A stretch of DNA of 25,023 nucleotides from Candidatus Gastranaerophilales bacterium (GTDB lineage: Bacteria; Cyanobacteriota; Vampirovibrionia; Gastranaerophilales; Gastranaerophilaceae), in the NCBI GenBank assembly GCA_944323945.1, contig CALUUL010000025.1, positions 1 through 25,023 on the forward strand, written 5' to 3'. The notes beneath the pieces are model-generated. The model did no database searches. It had not been told where the DNA came from and saw nothing but the letters and a program-made list of their open reading frames with translations. Made by a program: the position numbers and the translations under genes. This document shows, piece after piece, positions 1-8,026 of this stretch (within the stretch, counting starts at the first letter, position 1; every line of letters begins with the position of its first letter).

Positions 1-1728
1 ATATCAAAGATTTTATATATTTCATCTGATAAATTTATAAAATTACTTTTATTTTTAGCAGTAATAAGACATGGTGTTGATATTGATTTCCTTATTAATC
101 AGAAACTTTCCTCTGTAGAAGATATAGATTTCTTACTTCAAAAACATGTTATTTCCGAAAAATTCAGTAAATACTATTTAAAAGACTATGTGAAATCGGA
201 ATTTATAAAAACTATAAATACAAGAACAAAAATAAAAGTTCATAAATATCTTCTTGATATTTATGAAGCCGAATTGCCGTTAAAACCTTTTGAACGTGAA
301 TTATTTTTATCGCGTATAACAATGAGACAGGAAATTGCATTCCATACAAAAAGAATAGAAAATTTAGAAGAAGAACTGGAAAAATCAGGAAAGCCAAAGT
401 TAGCAGAAACGCAAGGCCTTACTTATTTAAGTTATGTTAGAACAAGCGGATATGAAGCCGGTATGGAAAATAAACCATCTTCGGCAAAACGCTATATAAA
501 AAATATTAAACCAAGAAAAGGGAAAAATAGAAGATTTGAACTTTCTAATGAAGATTCTTTACTTTTAAATGCTTCAAAACCTGTTGATATAATAGAAAAA
601 AAATTGGAAGATATTTCAAATATTCAACTTAATAAAAATGATGAAAATATAAAATTAACCAAATTCAATGATGTTCCTGATAGTTTGGATGATTATATCG
701 GGATTGCCCAGACATATGAGGAATCATATAATTTTTCGTCTGCAATAATGTATTACAAAAAAGCTCTTACATATACTGCTGATCAAATGTTTTCGGTAAA
801 AGAGCCAATTATATATACTAAATTAGCAATATGTTATAAAAGAATTCAAGATATAGATGAAGCAATAAAACTTTATGAAAAAGTATATCAGTTGTATATT
901 GAAAATTCACCTGATAAAGCAAATGAAGTTCTTTTAAGTATTGCACAGATTTATTCTGAAGTATATAAATTTGATAAAGCAAAGGAAGTATATAAAAGAA
1001 TTTTATATTCTCCAGCTGGTGTTTCAAATGCAATGGTTGTAAGAGTATACTTGGATTTATCAGAGCTGGAAGATAATAATTCTGATGTTGAGTCTGCGCT
1101 AAAATATGCACAAAAGGCTTTATCTATTTCAGAAAAGATGAATGATATTTCATTATTGTGTGAATGTTACTTTAAGTATGCATTATTGCTTGATGATACA
1201 AATAATACAGATTTGGCATTGAAATATTATTTGAGATGTGTACAAACATCAGCAGATGTTGATGTTAATTTGTATTTGGCATCTGCATATTCTAATTTGG
1301 CTGAAATATCAACAGATAGCAAAAATTTATCTGCTGCGAAAATGTATTATGAATTGTCAATTAATGCTGATAAAAAACAAAATAATTATGAAGGTCTTTA
1401 TTATTCATATTCAAAATTGGCAGGAATATATAAAAATGAAAATACCGAAAAGAATTATGAATATCTTGTTAATGCTTTATCTGCTGCTAAGAAACTTGAT
1501 GATATAACATATTCTGTATCTGTATATATTGAAATTGGTGATTATTATTTTGATACAGATGATTATAAACAGTCTTTAAAATCTTATATCTTGGTACAAT
1601 CTTTGCTTCCTCAGCATGGAGCTGAAGATATATATTCCAAAATAAATGCTAAAATAAATAAAATAAAGCTTAGAATTGGCGAATCAGAATTTTATATATT
1701 GATGGATGAAATAAAAAAGAAAAAATAA
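1..1728 (+). CDS. TPR-repeat protein, 5' end outside window
   Basis: The reading frame is open from base 1 with no stop, so the gene starts upstream of the window. A GTG at 190 could be taken as a start, but it has no Shine-Dalgarno sequence and the 63 upstream codons are protein-like, so it is probably an internal valine. About 575 residues are visible. From roughly base 680 on, the protein is a series of helical pairs of TPR type, with recurring patterns such as YYKKALTYT, AIKLYEKVYQLY and ALKYAQKALSISEKM. The first part is charged and not recognised. TPR arrays are protein-binding scaffolds; no enzymatic domain is seen. The TAA stop shares one base with the rsmG ATG (TAATG), so the two are probably translationally coupled. 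The partner and cellular role cannot be told from sequence. Confidence 0.85.
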   Translation: MSKILYISSDKFIKLLLFLAVIRHGVDIDFLINQKLSSVEDIDFLLQKHVISEKFSKYYLKDYVKSEFIKTINTRTKIKVHKYLLDIYEAELPLKPFERELFLSRITMRQEIAFHTKRIENLEEELEKSGKPKLAETQGLTYLSYVRTSGYEAGMENKPSSAKRYIKNIKPRKGKNRRFELSNEDSLLLNASKPVDIIEKKLEDISNIQLNKNDENIKLTKFNDVPDSLDDYIGIAQTYEESYNFSSAIMYYKKALTYTADQMFSVKEPIIYTKLAICYKRIQDIDEAIKLYEKVYQLYIENSPDKANEVLLSIAQIYSEVYKFDKAKEVYKRILYSPAGVSNAMVVRVYLDLSELEDNNSDVESALKYAQKALSISEKMNDISLLCECYFKYALLLDDTNNTDLALKYYLRCVQTSADVDVNLYLASAYSNLAEISTDSKNLSAAKMYYELSINADKKQNNYEGLYYSYSKLAGIYKNENTEKNYEYLVNALSAAKKLDDITYSVSVYIEIGDYYFDTDDYKQSLKSYILVQSLLPQHGAEDIYSKINAKINKIKLRIGESEFYILMDEIKKKK

Positions 1729-2432
1729 TGTACGAGCAACTTCAACAGTTAGGAATAAATATTGATGAAAAACAGAAAATATTATTTTCCTCTTTTTCTG
1801 ATTTGTTTATTGAATATAATTCAAAGGTTAATTTGATAAGTAAGAATGATATCAATTTCTTATTTCAAAAACATATATATGATAGTCTTGCGTTTAATTT
1901 ATTTTATAAAAAATATATTGGTGAAAAAATAATAAAAGTAATGGATATAGGAACAGGTGGAGGATTTCCTGCTATTCCAATTGCATTGTTATATCAAAAT
2001 ATTGAGGTAACTGCATTAGATTCAATAAATAAAAAAATTAATTTTATAAAAACAGCTGCAGATAAATTAAATATAAAAAATATAAATCCTATATGTTCAA
2101 GAGTTGAAGAATTGCCTATATCTATGAAAAATTCTTTTGATGTTGTTGTTTCAAGAGCAATGGCTGATTTAAGAATTATTTTAGAATATGCTATTCCATT
2201 TTTGAAGACAGGTGGTTTCTTTGTTGCTTATAAGTCTCAAAAAGCAGACGAAGAAATTTGTAATGCAAAAAATGCTTTTTTAAAACTAAATTCTGTTGTT
2301 ATTGATAGACTAGAATATTCGCTTCCAATTGATGAAGAAAATAAACGGGTTCTACTTGTTATAAAAAAAGAAAAAGATACTTCTTCTATTTATCCGAGAA
2401 AAAACGGACAGGTTAAAAAGAATCCGTTATAG
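1728..2432 (+). CDS. rsmG: 16S rRNA (guanine527-N7)-methyltransferase RsmG
   Basis: The 234-residue product has the usual RsmG/GidB length. It carries SAM-binding motif I VMDIGTGGGFPA (residues 71-82), an acidic residue after the next strand (TALDS, D98), and the family C-terminal signature YPRKNGQVKKNPL. The family N7-methylates G527 in the 530 loop of 16S rRNA, and loss of it gives low-level streptomycin resistance in other bacteria. The ATG overlaps the stop of the upstream TPR gene, with only an A-rich stretch before it, which suggests coupled translation. The last 20 bases overlap the 3' end of bioD on the opposite strand, and this overlap encodes the conserved RsmG tail. The identification is firm. 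Confidence 0.95.
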   Translation: MYEQLQQLGINIDEKQKILFSSFSDLFIEYNSKVNLISKNDINFLFQKHIYDSLAFNLFYKKYIGEKIIKVMDIGTGGGFPAIPIALLYQNIEVTALDSINKKINFIKTAADKLNIKNINPICSRVEELPISMKNSFDVVVSRAMADLRIILEYAIPFLKTGGFFVAYKSQKADEEICNAKNAFLKLNSVVIDRLEYSLPIDEENKRVLLVIKKEKDTSSIYPRKNGQVKKNPL

Positions 2433-3075
2433 GCTTAAATTCTTCTAAAATATTATTATTGTCTATTTCTTTTATAGTACCTATTATATTTACATCTGTA
2501 TATCTTTTTAGTTCATCAATGAAATTTTTTGTTGCTAAATCTTCGGTTTTATTAGGGATTTTATTTACAATAATACCTTTTATTGGAATGTTATTTGTTT
2601 TTGCATAATGTATAGTTAAAAGAGTATGATTTAGCCTGCCTAAAAATGGTACTGTGACGATAATAATCGGTATGTTTAATTCTTTTATTAAATCAGCACA
2701 AAGAAAATTATCTGTAGCAGGAGCTAATAATCCACCTGCACCTTCAACAAAAGTTATATCATTCTCTTTTGAAAAAGATTTAAAATCTTCTTTTATTTTA
2801 TTTATATCAATTTTGACGCCTGATAATCTTGCAGCTAAAGCTGGTGATACTTCTCCTTTTAAAAGATACGAACATTTCGTTTTTATATTCTGTGAAAGTT
2901 CTTTTATCGCTTCTAAATCAGGTGCTAATAATCCTTTATCAGATTCTATGGCACCTGATTGCAAAGGCTTGAAAACTCCCACTTTTTTACCGCAGTTTTC
3001 AAATGCTAATGCTAATCCTTTAGTAATAAAAGTTTTTCCTATATCTGTGTCAATTCCGGTTATAAAATATTCCAT
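2413..3075 (-). CDS. bioD: ATP-dependent dethiobiotin synthetase BioD
   Basis: This 220-residue P-loop enzyme closes the ureido ring of dethiobiotin from 7,8-diaminopelargonic acid, CO2 and ATP, the penultimate step of biotin synthesis. Visible motifs are the Walker A variant GIDTDIGKT (residues 7-15), KPLQSG (36-41) and EGAGGLLAP in the middle of the protein. The start ATG is 2 bases after the bioA stop and is preceded by AAGGAG lying across the end of bioA, so bioA and bioD form one operon. The 3' end runs 20 bases into rsmG in the convergent direction, with no terminator hairpin between them. Length and motifs match the family well. Confidence 0.95.
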   Translation of the reverse strand: MEYFITGIDTDIGKTFITKGLALAFENCGKKVGVFKPLQSGAIESDKGLLAPDLEAIKELSQNIKTKCSYLLKGEVSPALAARLSGVKIDINKIKEDFKSFSKENDITFVEGAGGLLAPATDNFLCADLIKELNIPIIIVTVPFLGRLNHTLLTIHYAKTNNIPIKGIIVNKIPNKTEDLATKNFIDELKRYTDVNIIGTIKEIDNNNILEEFKPITDSF

Positions 3076-3077
3076 TT

Positions 3078-4442
3078 TTACTCCTTGTAAGGTAGAACCT
3101 TGTTTAAAGCTTTGTATGCAATATCTGTTAGCTTTTCTATTTCTTTTTCAGTAATAATATAAGGCGTTATAAAATAGATACAGTTCCACATCGGTCTTAG
3201 AATTGCACCAAGTTTTAATCCTTCATTATAAATCTTTTTTCCGATTCCTTCTTCATATTTAAAAGGTTCTTTTGTCTCTTTGTTTTTTACAAGTTCAACT
3301 GCACATATCATACCTGTTTGTCTTATATCACCAACATTTGGATGATTTTTGAATTTTTCAAGTTCTTTTGAAAATTTTGCAATTTTAGGTTTTAAATATT
3401 CTTCAATGTTCATTTCTTCAAGGATTTTAAGGTTCTCAAGAGCAACAGCAAGTGCCAACGGATATGCAGTATAGCTGTGACCGTGATAGAAAGTTTTATA
3501 GCCATCTAAATCATCATCATAAAAGGCATTATATATTTCATCTGTAGTTACAGTTACTGATAAAGGCATATATCCGGCTGTTATACCTTTTGCAGCACAA
3601 ATGATATCAGGTACAATTCCAGCATGTTCATATGCAAATAGCTTACCTGTCCTGTAAAATCCCATTGCTACTTCGTCGTCAATTAAAAGAATGTTATATT
3701 TATCACAAAGATCTCTTAGTTTTGTAATGTATTTGGGTGGATACATAATCATTCCGCCAGCAGCTTGTACTAAAGGTTCAATTATAATACCTGCAATTTT
3801 ATCTGCTTCTTCCTTTAATATATTTTCTACAGAACTTATACATTCACAATTGCAGGTCTCTTTATTGCAATTCATAGGACATCTGTAACAATATGGGCTT
3901 TCTGCTTGTCTTATTTCAAATAGCAGTGGTTTATATAATTTATGATACATATCAATACCGCCAACAGAAATAGCACCCAGTGTGTCCCCGTGGTATGAAT
4001 TTTTTAATGCTATGAACTTTTTCTTTTCTGGATGTCCTTTTAAAACTTGGTATTGATATGCCATTTTTAAGGCTACTTCAACTGCTGTTGAACCATTATC
4101 TGAATAAAAAACGTGTTTTAATTTGTTATTTAACATTGAGACTAATTTCTTAGAAAATTTTATTACAGGTTCATGCGAAAATCCGCCAAAGATAACATGT
4201 TCTATTTTTTTTGATTGTTTGTATATTGTTTTATTTATTCTTTTATTTGAATGTCCAAGTGTATTTACCCACCAAGAAGAAACAGCATCAATGTATTTAT
4301 TCCCATCAATATCTTCTAAATATATTCCTTTTCCCTTTTTTATAATAATAGGTTTGTTATTAACATCTTCTAATGATTTCATTTGTGTAAAAGGACGCCA
4401 TATATATTTGAAATCATCTTCTAAGAGTTGCTGTTTATTCAT
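3078..4442 (-). CDS. bioA: Adenosylmethionine--8-amino-7-oxononanoate aminotransferase BioA
   Basis: This class III PLP aminotransferase converts KAPA to DAPA, the step before BioD. The N-terminus carries the BioA signature WRPFTQM. DDEVAMGFYRTGK contains the aspartate that contacts the pyridine nitrogen (about D256), and AAKGITAGYMPLS contains the PLP lysine (about K285). A segment at about residues 185-201 has six cysteines (PYCYRCPMNC followed by CNCEC), more than the two commonly seen in BioA. I chose the ATG at 4442 (454 residues) because AAAGGG lies 8 bases upstream; a GTG at 4451 overlaps that ribosome-binding site. It is followed 2 bases later by bioD. Upstream is a 14-bp-arm palindrome over the -10 region, probably the control site. 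Confidence 0.95.
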   Translation of the reverse strand: MNKQQLLEDDFKYIWRPFTQMKSLEDVNNKPIIIKKGKGIYLEDIDGNKYIDAVSSWWVNTLGHSNKRINKTIYKQSKKIEHVIFGGFSHEPVIKFSKKLVSMLNNKLKHVFYSDNGSTAVEVALKMAYQYQVLKGHPEKKKFIALKNSYHGDTLGAISVGGIDMYHKLYKPLLFEIRQAESPYCYRCPMNCNKETCNCECISSVENILKEEADKIAGIIIEPLVQAAGGMIMYPPKYITKLRDLCDKYNILLIDDEVAMGFYRTGKLFAYEHAGIVPDIICAAKGITAGYMPLSVTVTTDEIYNAFYDDDLDGYKTFYHGHSYTAYPLALAVALENLKILEEMNIEEYLKPKIAKFSKELEKFKNHPNVGDIRQTGMICAVELVKNKETKEPFKYEEGIGKKIYNEGLKLGAILRPMWNCIYFITPYIITEKEIEKLTDIAYKALNKVLPYKE

Positions 4443-4453
4443 TTTTAACACCC

Positions 4454-4488
4454 TTTCTTCGTACTATTCTAATTATAGTACGAAGAAA
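4454..4488 (-). promoter_or_regulatory. Large palindrome over the bioA promoter, candidate operator
   Basis: Two perfect 14-base arms (4454-4467 and 4475-4488, TTTCTTCGTACTAT and its complement) flank a 7-base centre. On the minus strand a TATAAT (4472-4477) sits at the centre, with a TTGAAC (4492-4497) at a short 14-base spacing. The proximal arm abuts the bioA ribosome-binding site. No T-tract follows on either strand, so it is not an intrinsic terminator. The position suggests a repressor site, or a hairpin controlling translation. It does not match the BirA or BioR operators I know. Confidence 0.6.
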
Positions 4489-4516
4489 AAAGTTCAAATA
4501 AACTAATTTATTATAT

Positions 4517-5002
4517 TTATATTCCTAAACCTGCTCTATTACTTTTTGAAAGTAAATCCATTGCACTTAGTATAGAAGACTCACCTGACGTCATATTTTT
4601 AAATTCATTTTCTAATATTTCAAGTTCTGACCTTAAAACATTAATATTTGAATTGTTATTATTCTCTTCTAATGCTTTTAGTTTTTCATCTATTTTAGTG
4701 AATATTGTTTCTATATTTTCATTTTTACTTACATCTATTCCAATTTTTCTAGCAAGATTTTTTATTCTATTATAGAGTTTTTCTTCTTGACTTCCTGCTT
4801 CTGCTTCTTTTAAATCTGTTTTTTCTGATTTTTTAGCTTCTTCCTCTGCAATTATTCGTTTGGCTTCTGTTTCAGAAGTCACGCTTGATACATCAATATT
4901 AAGAGCTTTTAACTTTTTCTTTGTTGAATCTGATAATTCATCTTTTTTATTAATTGAACTATTGTTCGAATTAAGAGCTGATACAGAATAAATAAAAGAC
5001 AT
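4517..5002 (-). CDS. Small charged helical protein, function unknown
   Basis: The 161-residue product is not recognised as a known family. It has no signal peptide. It starts MSFIYSVSALNSNN and is then Lys/Glu-rich and helical. Two segments look like copies of one module: KKKLKALNIDVSS (residues 28-40) followed by an E-rich helix, and LARKIGIDVSKNEN (83-96) followed by another. A coiled-coil stretch covers about 98-135. The ATG at 5002 is supported by GAGGA about 8 bases upstream. It lies between bioA and a divergent gene, with its own 144-base upstream region. The style resembles small lineage-specific proteins of Gastranaerophilales, which is inference only. Confidence 0.7.
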   Translation of the reverse strand: MSFIYSVSALNSNNSSINKKDELSDSTKKKLKALNIDVSSVTSETEAKRIIAEEEAKKSEKTDLKEAEAGSQEEKLYNRIKNLARKIGIDVSKNENIETIFTKIDEKLKALEENNNNSNINVLRSELEILENEFKNMTSGESSILSAMDLLSKSNRAGLGI

Positions 5003-5018
5003 AGTAATTCCTCACGTG

Positions 5019-5035
5019 TATATACAATGTATATA
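5019..5035. promoter_or_regulatory. Short inverted repeat in divergent promoter region
   Basis: TATATAC, a 3-base centre AAT, and GTATATA form a perfect 7-base inverted repeat just upstream of the ribosome-binding site of the minus-strand gene at 5002. It could be an operator or simply an AT-rich -10 region; TTGACG lies nearby on the minus strand but at a poor spacing. Confidence 0.3.
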
Positions 5036-5146
5036 TCGTCAAAAAAAGTAATGTACTTTAATTTTATTTACAAAAATTTACAAATTCTTTTTTTCAATCA
5101 ATTTCATAATTATTTTTCATTTAATATTTATGTGTAAGGAATTTTT

Positions 5147-6877
5147 ATGAATTTTAAAGGGTTAAAATCTCCAATAGAAAAAATAACTACTGTACAAAAA
5201 TATGAAGTAAAAAAGAAAAAGAAAAGTGAAGTAGTTGGTAGTTTTATATTTGATAAAAATCTAAGTTCATATAGCATAGAAAATTTACAAGCAAACTATG
5301 CACCTGTATCATTTAAAGGCAATGCTCCCAAAATTACAAATGCATACATAATTACAGGAGAAAAAGAAGATCTTCCCTTACTCGTAACAAAAAAAAATGA
5401 ATCTTATGTAATAGATTTTGACTCTCAAACTGAAATAATATATGGAGTTGATGCAGTAAGATACCTTGATCAAGCAAGTGATTTTCATTATGATACACAA
5501 GTTATATTTCCCAAAAAATCAGAAGGTATATTACATATAGAGGGAAAAAAAATTCCTTTATCTGAAAATTCAGCAGTAATGATTAATTCTGGAACAAATG
5601 CAAAGGTTGAAGTAAAAAAAGGATATCCATTGATGATAATCTCTAAAAAAGATTATGATTGGTATGAAAGATATGGAAAAGATGCTAAAGACTTAAATAT
5701 AAGAAATAAATTCTTAGAACTAATGTATTATAATTCACATTTATATAATGGGGAGTTTACACCGAATGTTTTATTGCCAGAAAAGCTAAGAGATGAAGCA
5801 TTCTTAAAATCTATTTCTATAGATAAATGGGTTGTAAGAAATGATTTAGTAATTGAACTATATGCTAAAAAAGATTTATTGAATGAACAAGATAGAGAAA
5901 CTGTCGAGTTTACGAAAGGTTTGATGGATAAACTTTATCAAAAACAGATTATATTGGCAAAGGATGATGGTTATGTAAGTTTTGTACCTCTTTATAATGT
6001 AAATTATATGAAATCATATTTAATGCATAATGGTTTTAGTGAAAAAGAAATAAATTTATTATTGCCCATATATAAACAAGCAAGACAGGTTCATATGGAT
6101 GCAATGTTTTCCCATCGAAATCCGGTAGAAGGATATAATTCAGATCTTATTGAAAAAATGAAAGAGAAAGGAATTTTATATTCAAATAAAAAAGATGCTG
6201 ATAGATGGATATATTGGAAAGAATGTTTTGGAAATGAAGAGTCTTTAAGAAAAAGGCTTACTAAAGAAGGATTTACGCTTGAAGAGCAAGCTGAAGTTGT
6301 TAGAAATTGGAATTCTGCAAATAATACTGGGTTTGATATCAGTGGACTTAAATTTATAGATGAAAATGTTGCAGTTTATAATCTTGATGATAAACTTAAT
6401 AATTGGACACACGAAAAAACAAATTGGGTGACAAATTCAACAGCAATAGCCTCTACAGAAGGAAAAACTCCTTTTATTGGTGTTTCAATGGTGCAAACTG
6501 ATGAGAAAAGACCAATAAAGATGTCAGAACTTCGTAGAGAAGAGAAATTACATGCACACCCTAATTTAGAGGAAAAACGTCAGACTGAAATTTATGTTAT
6601 TACCAGTGGAGCAGCTGCTTTAAATGTTGTAAAGGAAGGAAAAAGCTGTGTTAAAATCTTAAAAGAAGGAGAACTTGCAGTAGTAGGTCCTGGTGTTTCT
6701 CATTGTGTTAATTCAATATTAGGTGAATATGAACATATTGTTGCACAGGTTCCATCTGCTTTTCAATATGGGTTTAGTTTTAAATCTATTGTAGATAATC
6801 CTGATGATTATGATGAAAGTGAATTACAAAAAGCTGCTTTTGAGGAATTAAATAAAATTATGCAATTAGACAAGTAA
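5147..6877 (+). CDS. Lineage-type 'FKG' protein with C-terminal cupin domain
   Basis: This 576-residue protein ends in a clear cupin (about residues 430-560). Metal-ligand type residues are H469 and H471 in LHAHP, E481 six residues before G488, and H519 in PGVSHCVN (515-522), which fits cupin motif 2. Motif 1 has an extra five or so residues between HAH and the glutamate. The N-terminal 60 residues carry two related short elements, MNFKGLKSP (1-9) and APVSFKGNAP. A second beta-rich segment at about 60-165 may be a degenerate cupin-like half, and the middle is alpha-helical. No signal peptide is seen. The start is supported by TAAGGA 7 bases before ATG. The substrate is unknown; cupins include isomerases, oxygenases and sugar-binding proteins. 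Confidence 0.75.
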   Translation: MNFKGLKSPIEKITTVQKYEVKKKKKSEVVGSFIFDKNLSSYSIENLQANYAPVSFKGNAPKITNAYIITGEKEDLPLLVTKKNESYVIDFDSQTEIIYGVDAVRYLDQASDFHYDTQVIFPKKSEGILHIEGKKIPLSENSAVMINSGTNAKVEVKKGYPLMIISKKDYDWYERYGKDAKDLNIRNKFLELMYYNSHLYNGEFTPNVLLPEKLRDEAFLKSISIDKWVVRNDLVIELYAKKDLLNEQDRETVEFTKGLMDKLYQKQIILAKDDGYVSFVPLYNVNYMKSYLMHNGFSEKEINLLLPIYKQARQVHMDAMFSHRNPVEGYNSDLIEKMKEKGILYSNKKDADRWIYWKECFGNEESLRKRLTKEGFTLEEQAEVVRNWNSANNTGFDISGLKFIDENVAVYNLDDKLNNWTHEKTNWVTNSTAIASTEGKTPFIGVSMVQTDEKRPIKMSELRREEKLHAHPNLEEKRQTEIYVITSGAAALNVVKEGKSCVKILKEGELAVVGPGVSHCVNSILGEYEHIVAQVPSAFQYGFSFKSIVDNPDDYDESELQKAAFEELNKIMQLDK

Positions 6878-6915
6878 TATTAGTATTTTGTTTATTGTAT
6901 TCTAATTATTTTTGC

Positions 6916-6944
6916 TTGATAATTATATAATTGATAAATATAAA
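6916..6944 (+). promoter_or_regulatory. Sigma-70-type promoter for the glycosyltransferase gene
   Basis: TTGATA (6916-6921), a 17-base spacer and TATAAA (6939-6944) form a good promoter. Transcription would start near 6951, leaving a leader of about 27 bases before the ATG at 6978. Confidence 0.55.
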
Positions 6945-6977
6945 TTTCTTTAAAATTATATGAGCAATTAAAATAAT

Positions 6978-7913
6978 ATGCAAAAAAAAGTTTCTTTGTT
7001 AGAGAAAATAGACGAATTAAAATATATAGGACACGTAGATAATCCAGAAGTTTCTGTTATCGTACCTGTATATAATGCAGAGGATTTTATTGAGAGATGT
7101 TTATATTATTTGATAGCACAAACTATAAAAGAGATTGAGATAATAATAGTAAATGATGGTTCTACTGATAATACTATGGCTATAGTAGAAGAAATTGCAA
7201 AAAGAGATAGTCGTATTAAAATTTTAGAACAAGAAAATAAACTACAAGGTGCTGCCAGAAATAAAGGAATATTAATTGCAAAAGGAGAATATATTGGCTT
7301 TTGTGATGCTGATGATTATATAGATTATGAATATTATGAAAAATTATATAATGCAGCGAAAAAATATGATTCAGATATTGCACTTGCTGCAAATGTAAGA
7401 GTTAGTGAGACAAAATATAAACCTCGTTTAAATATTACAAAAGAAGAGATATTTATTGATACATTAGATAAATTCAATGCCTGTAACCAAAGAAAAAATG
7501 AATGTCCAACAAATAAAATATATAGAACATCATATTTAGTCCAAAATAATATTTTATTTCCAGAAGGAGTTTATTGTGAGGATAAACTATTTTCTATAAA
7601 ATCTGTTTATTATTCAAATAAAATAGTTACTGTTCCAAATGTACATTATTATTACTGGGAAAATCCTAATTCTACAGTCAATTCAAAAAAGACAAAAAAA
7701 CATATAGAAGATAGAAGACTTTCTAAAAGAGCTGTTTTAAACTTTGTTAAAGAAAAAAATATTCCCGTTAAAGATTGGTATTTTAAAGCAGAAAAGAAAA
7801 GGATAGAATTTCTTTCGTTACCTATTATAGTCGTACAAGAAAGTACAGAATCTGAAAAGTGGTTTTTATTTGGTATTATTTTCATTTATCAGAAAAAGTA
7901 TAAGAAAATATAA
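6978..7913 (+). CDS. GT2-family glycosyltransferase
   Basis: This 311-residue GT-A fold enzyme transfers a sugar from a nucleotide-sugar donor to a glycan or lipid acceptor. The N-terminal domain shows VSVIVPVYNAEDFIERCL, IIIVNDGSTDN (D60 contacts the nucleotide) and the metal-binding DXD in FCDADDYID (D110, D112). A later ECPTNKIYRTSYL and CEDKLFS match the acceptor-side region common in capsule and LPS GT2 enzymes. No membrane segment is evident, so it is probably a cytoplasmic enzyme at the inner face. There is no clear Shine-Dalgarno before the ATG. Downstream lie an aldolase-like gene and an ABC exporter on the same strand, consistent with surface polysaccharide synthesis. Donor and acceptor cannot be predicted. 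Confidence 0.9.
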   Translation: MQKKVSLLEKIDELKYIGHVDNPEVSVIVPVYNAEDFIERCLYYLIAQTIKEIEIIIVNDGSTDNTMAIVEEIAKRDSRIKILEQENKLQGAARNKGILIAKGEYIGFCDADDYIDYEYYEKLYNAAKKYDSDIALAANVRVSETKYKPRLNITKEEIFIDTLDKFNACNQRKNECPTNKIYRTSYLVQNNILFPEGVYCEDKLFSIKSVYYSNKIVTVPNVHYYYWENPNSTVNSKKTKKHIEDRRLSKRAVLNFVKEKNIPVKDWYFKAEKKRIEFLSLPIIVVQESTESEKWFLFGIIFIYQKKYKKI

Positions 7914-8026
7914 AATTGATTGGACTTTTATAAGTATTTGTATTTAATTGATTTGGTAGTTTTTTGTTTTTTTATTATATGATTTGATGTAATATTAAAT
8001 TGTCGAAATTTTAATAGAGAAATATT

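Noticed and set aside
190..192. GTG at 190 as the start of the TPR gene
   Set aside because: The frame is open and protein-like to base 1, and no ribosome-binding site precedes the GTG; the gene is treated as truncated by the window edge.
2654..3154. 166-codon plus-strand frame over bioD
   Set aside because: It is antisense to bioD, which has all family motifs; the frame has no recognisable protein features.
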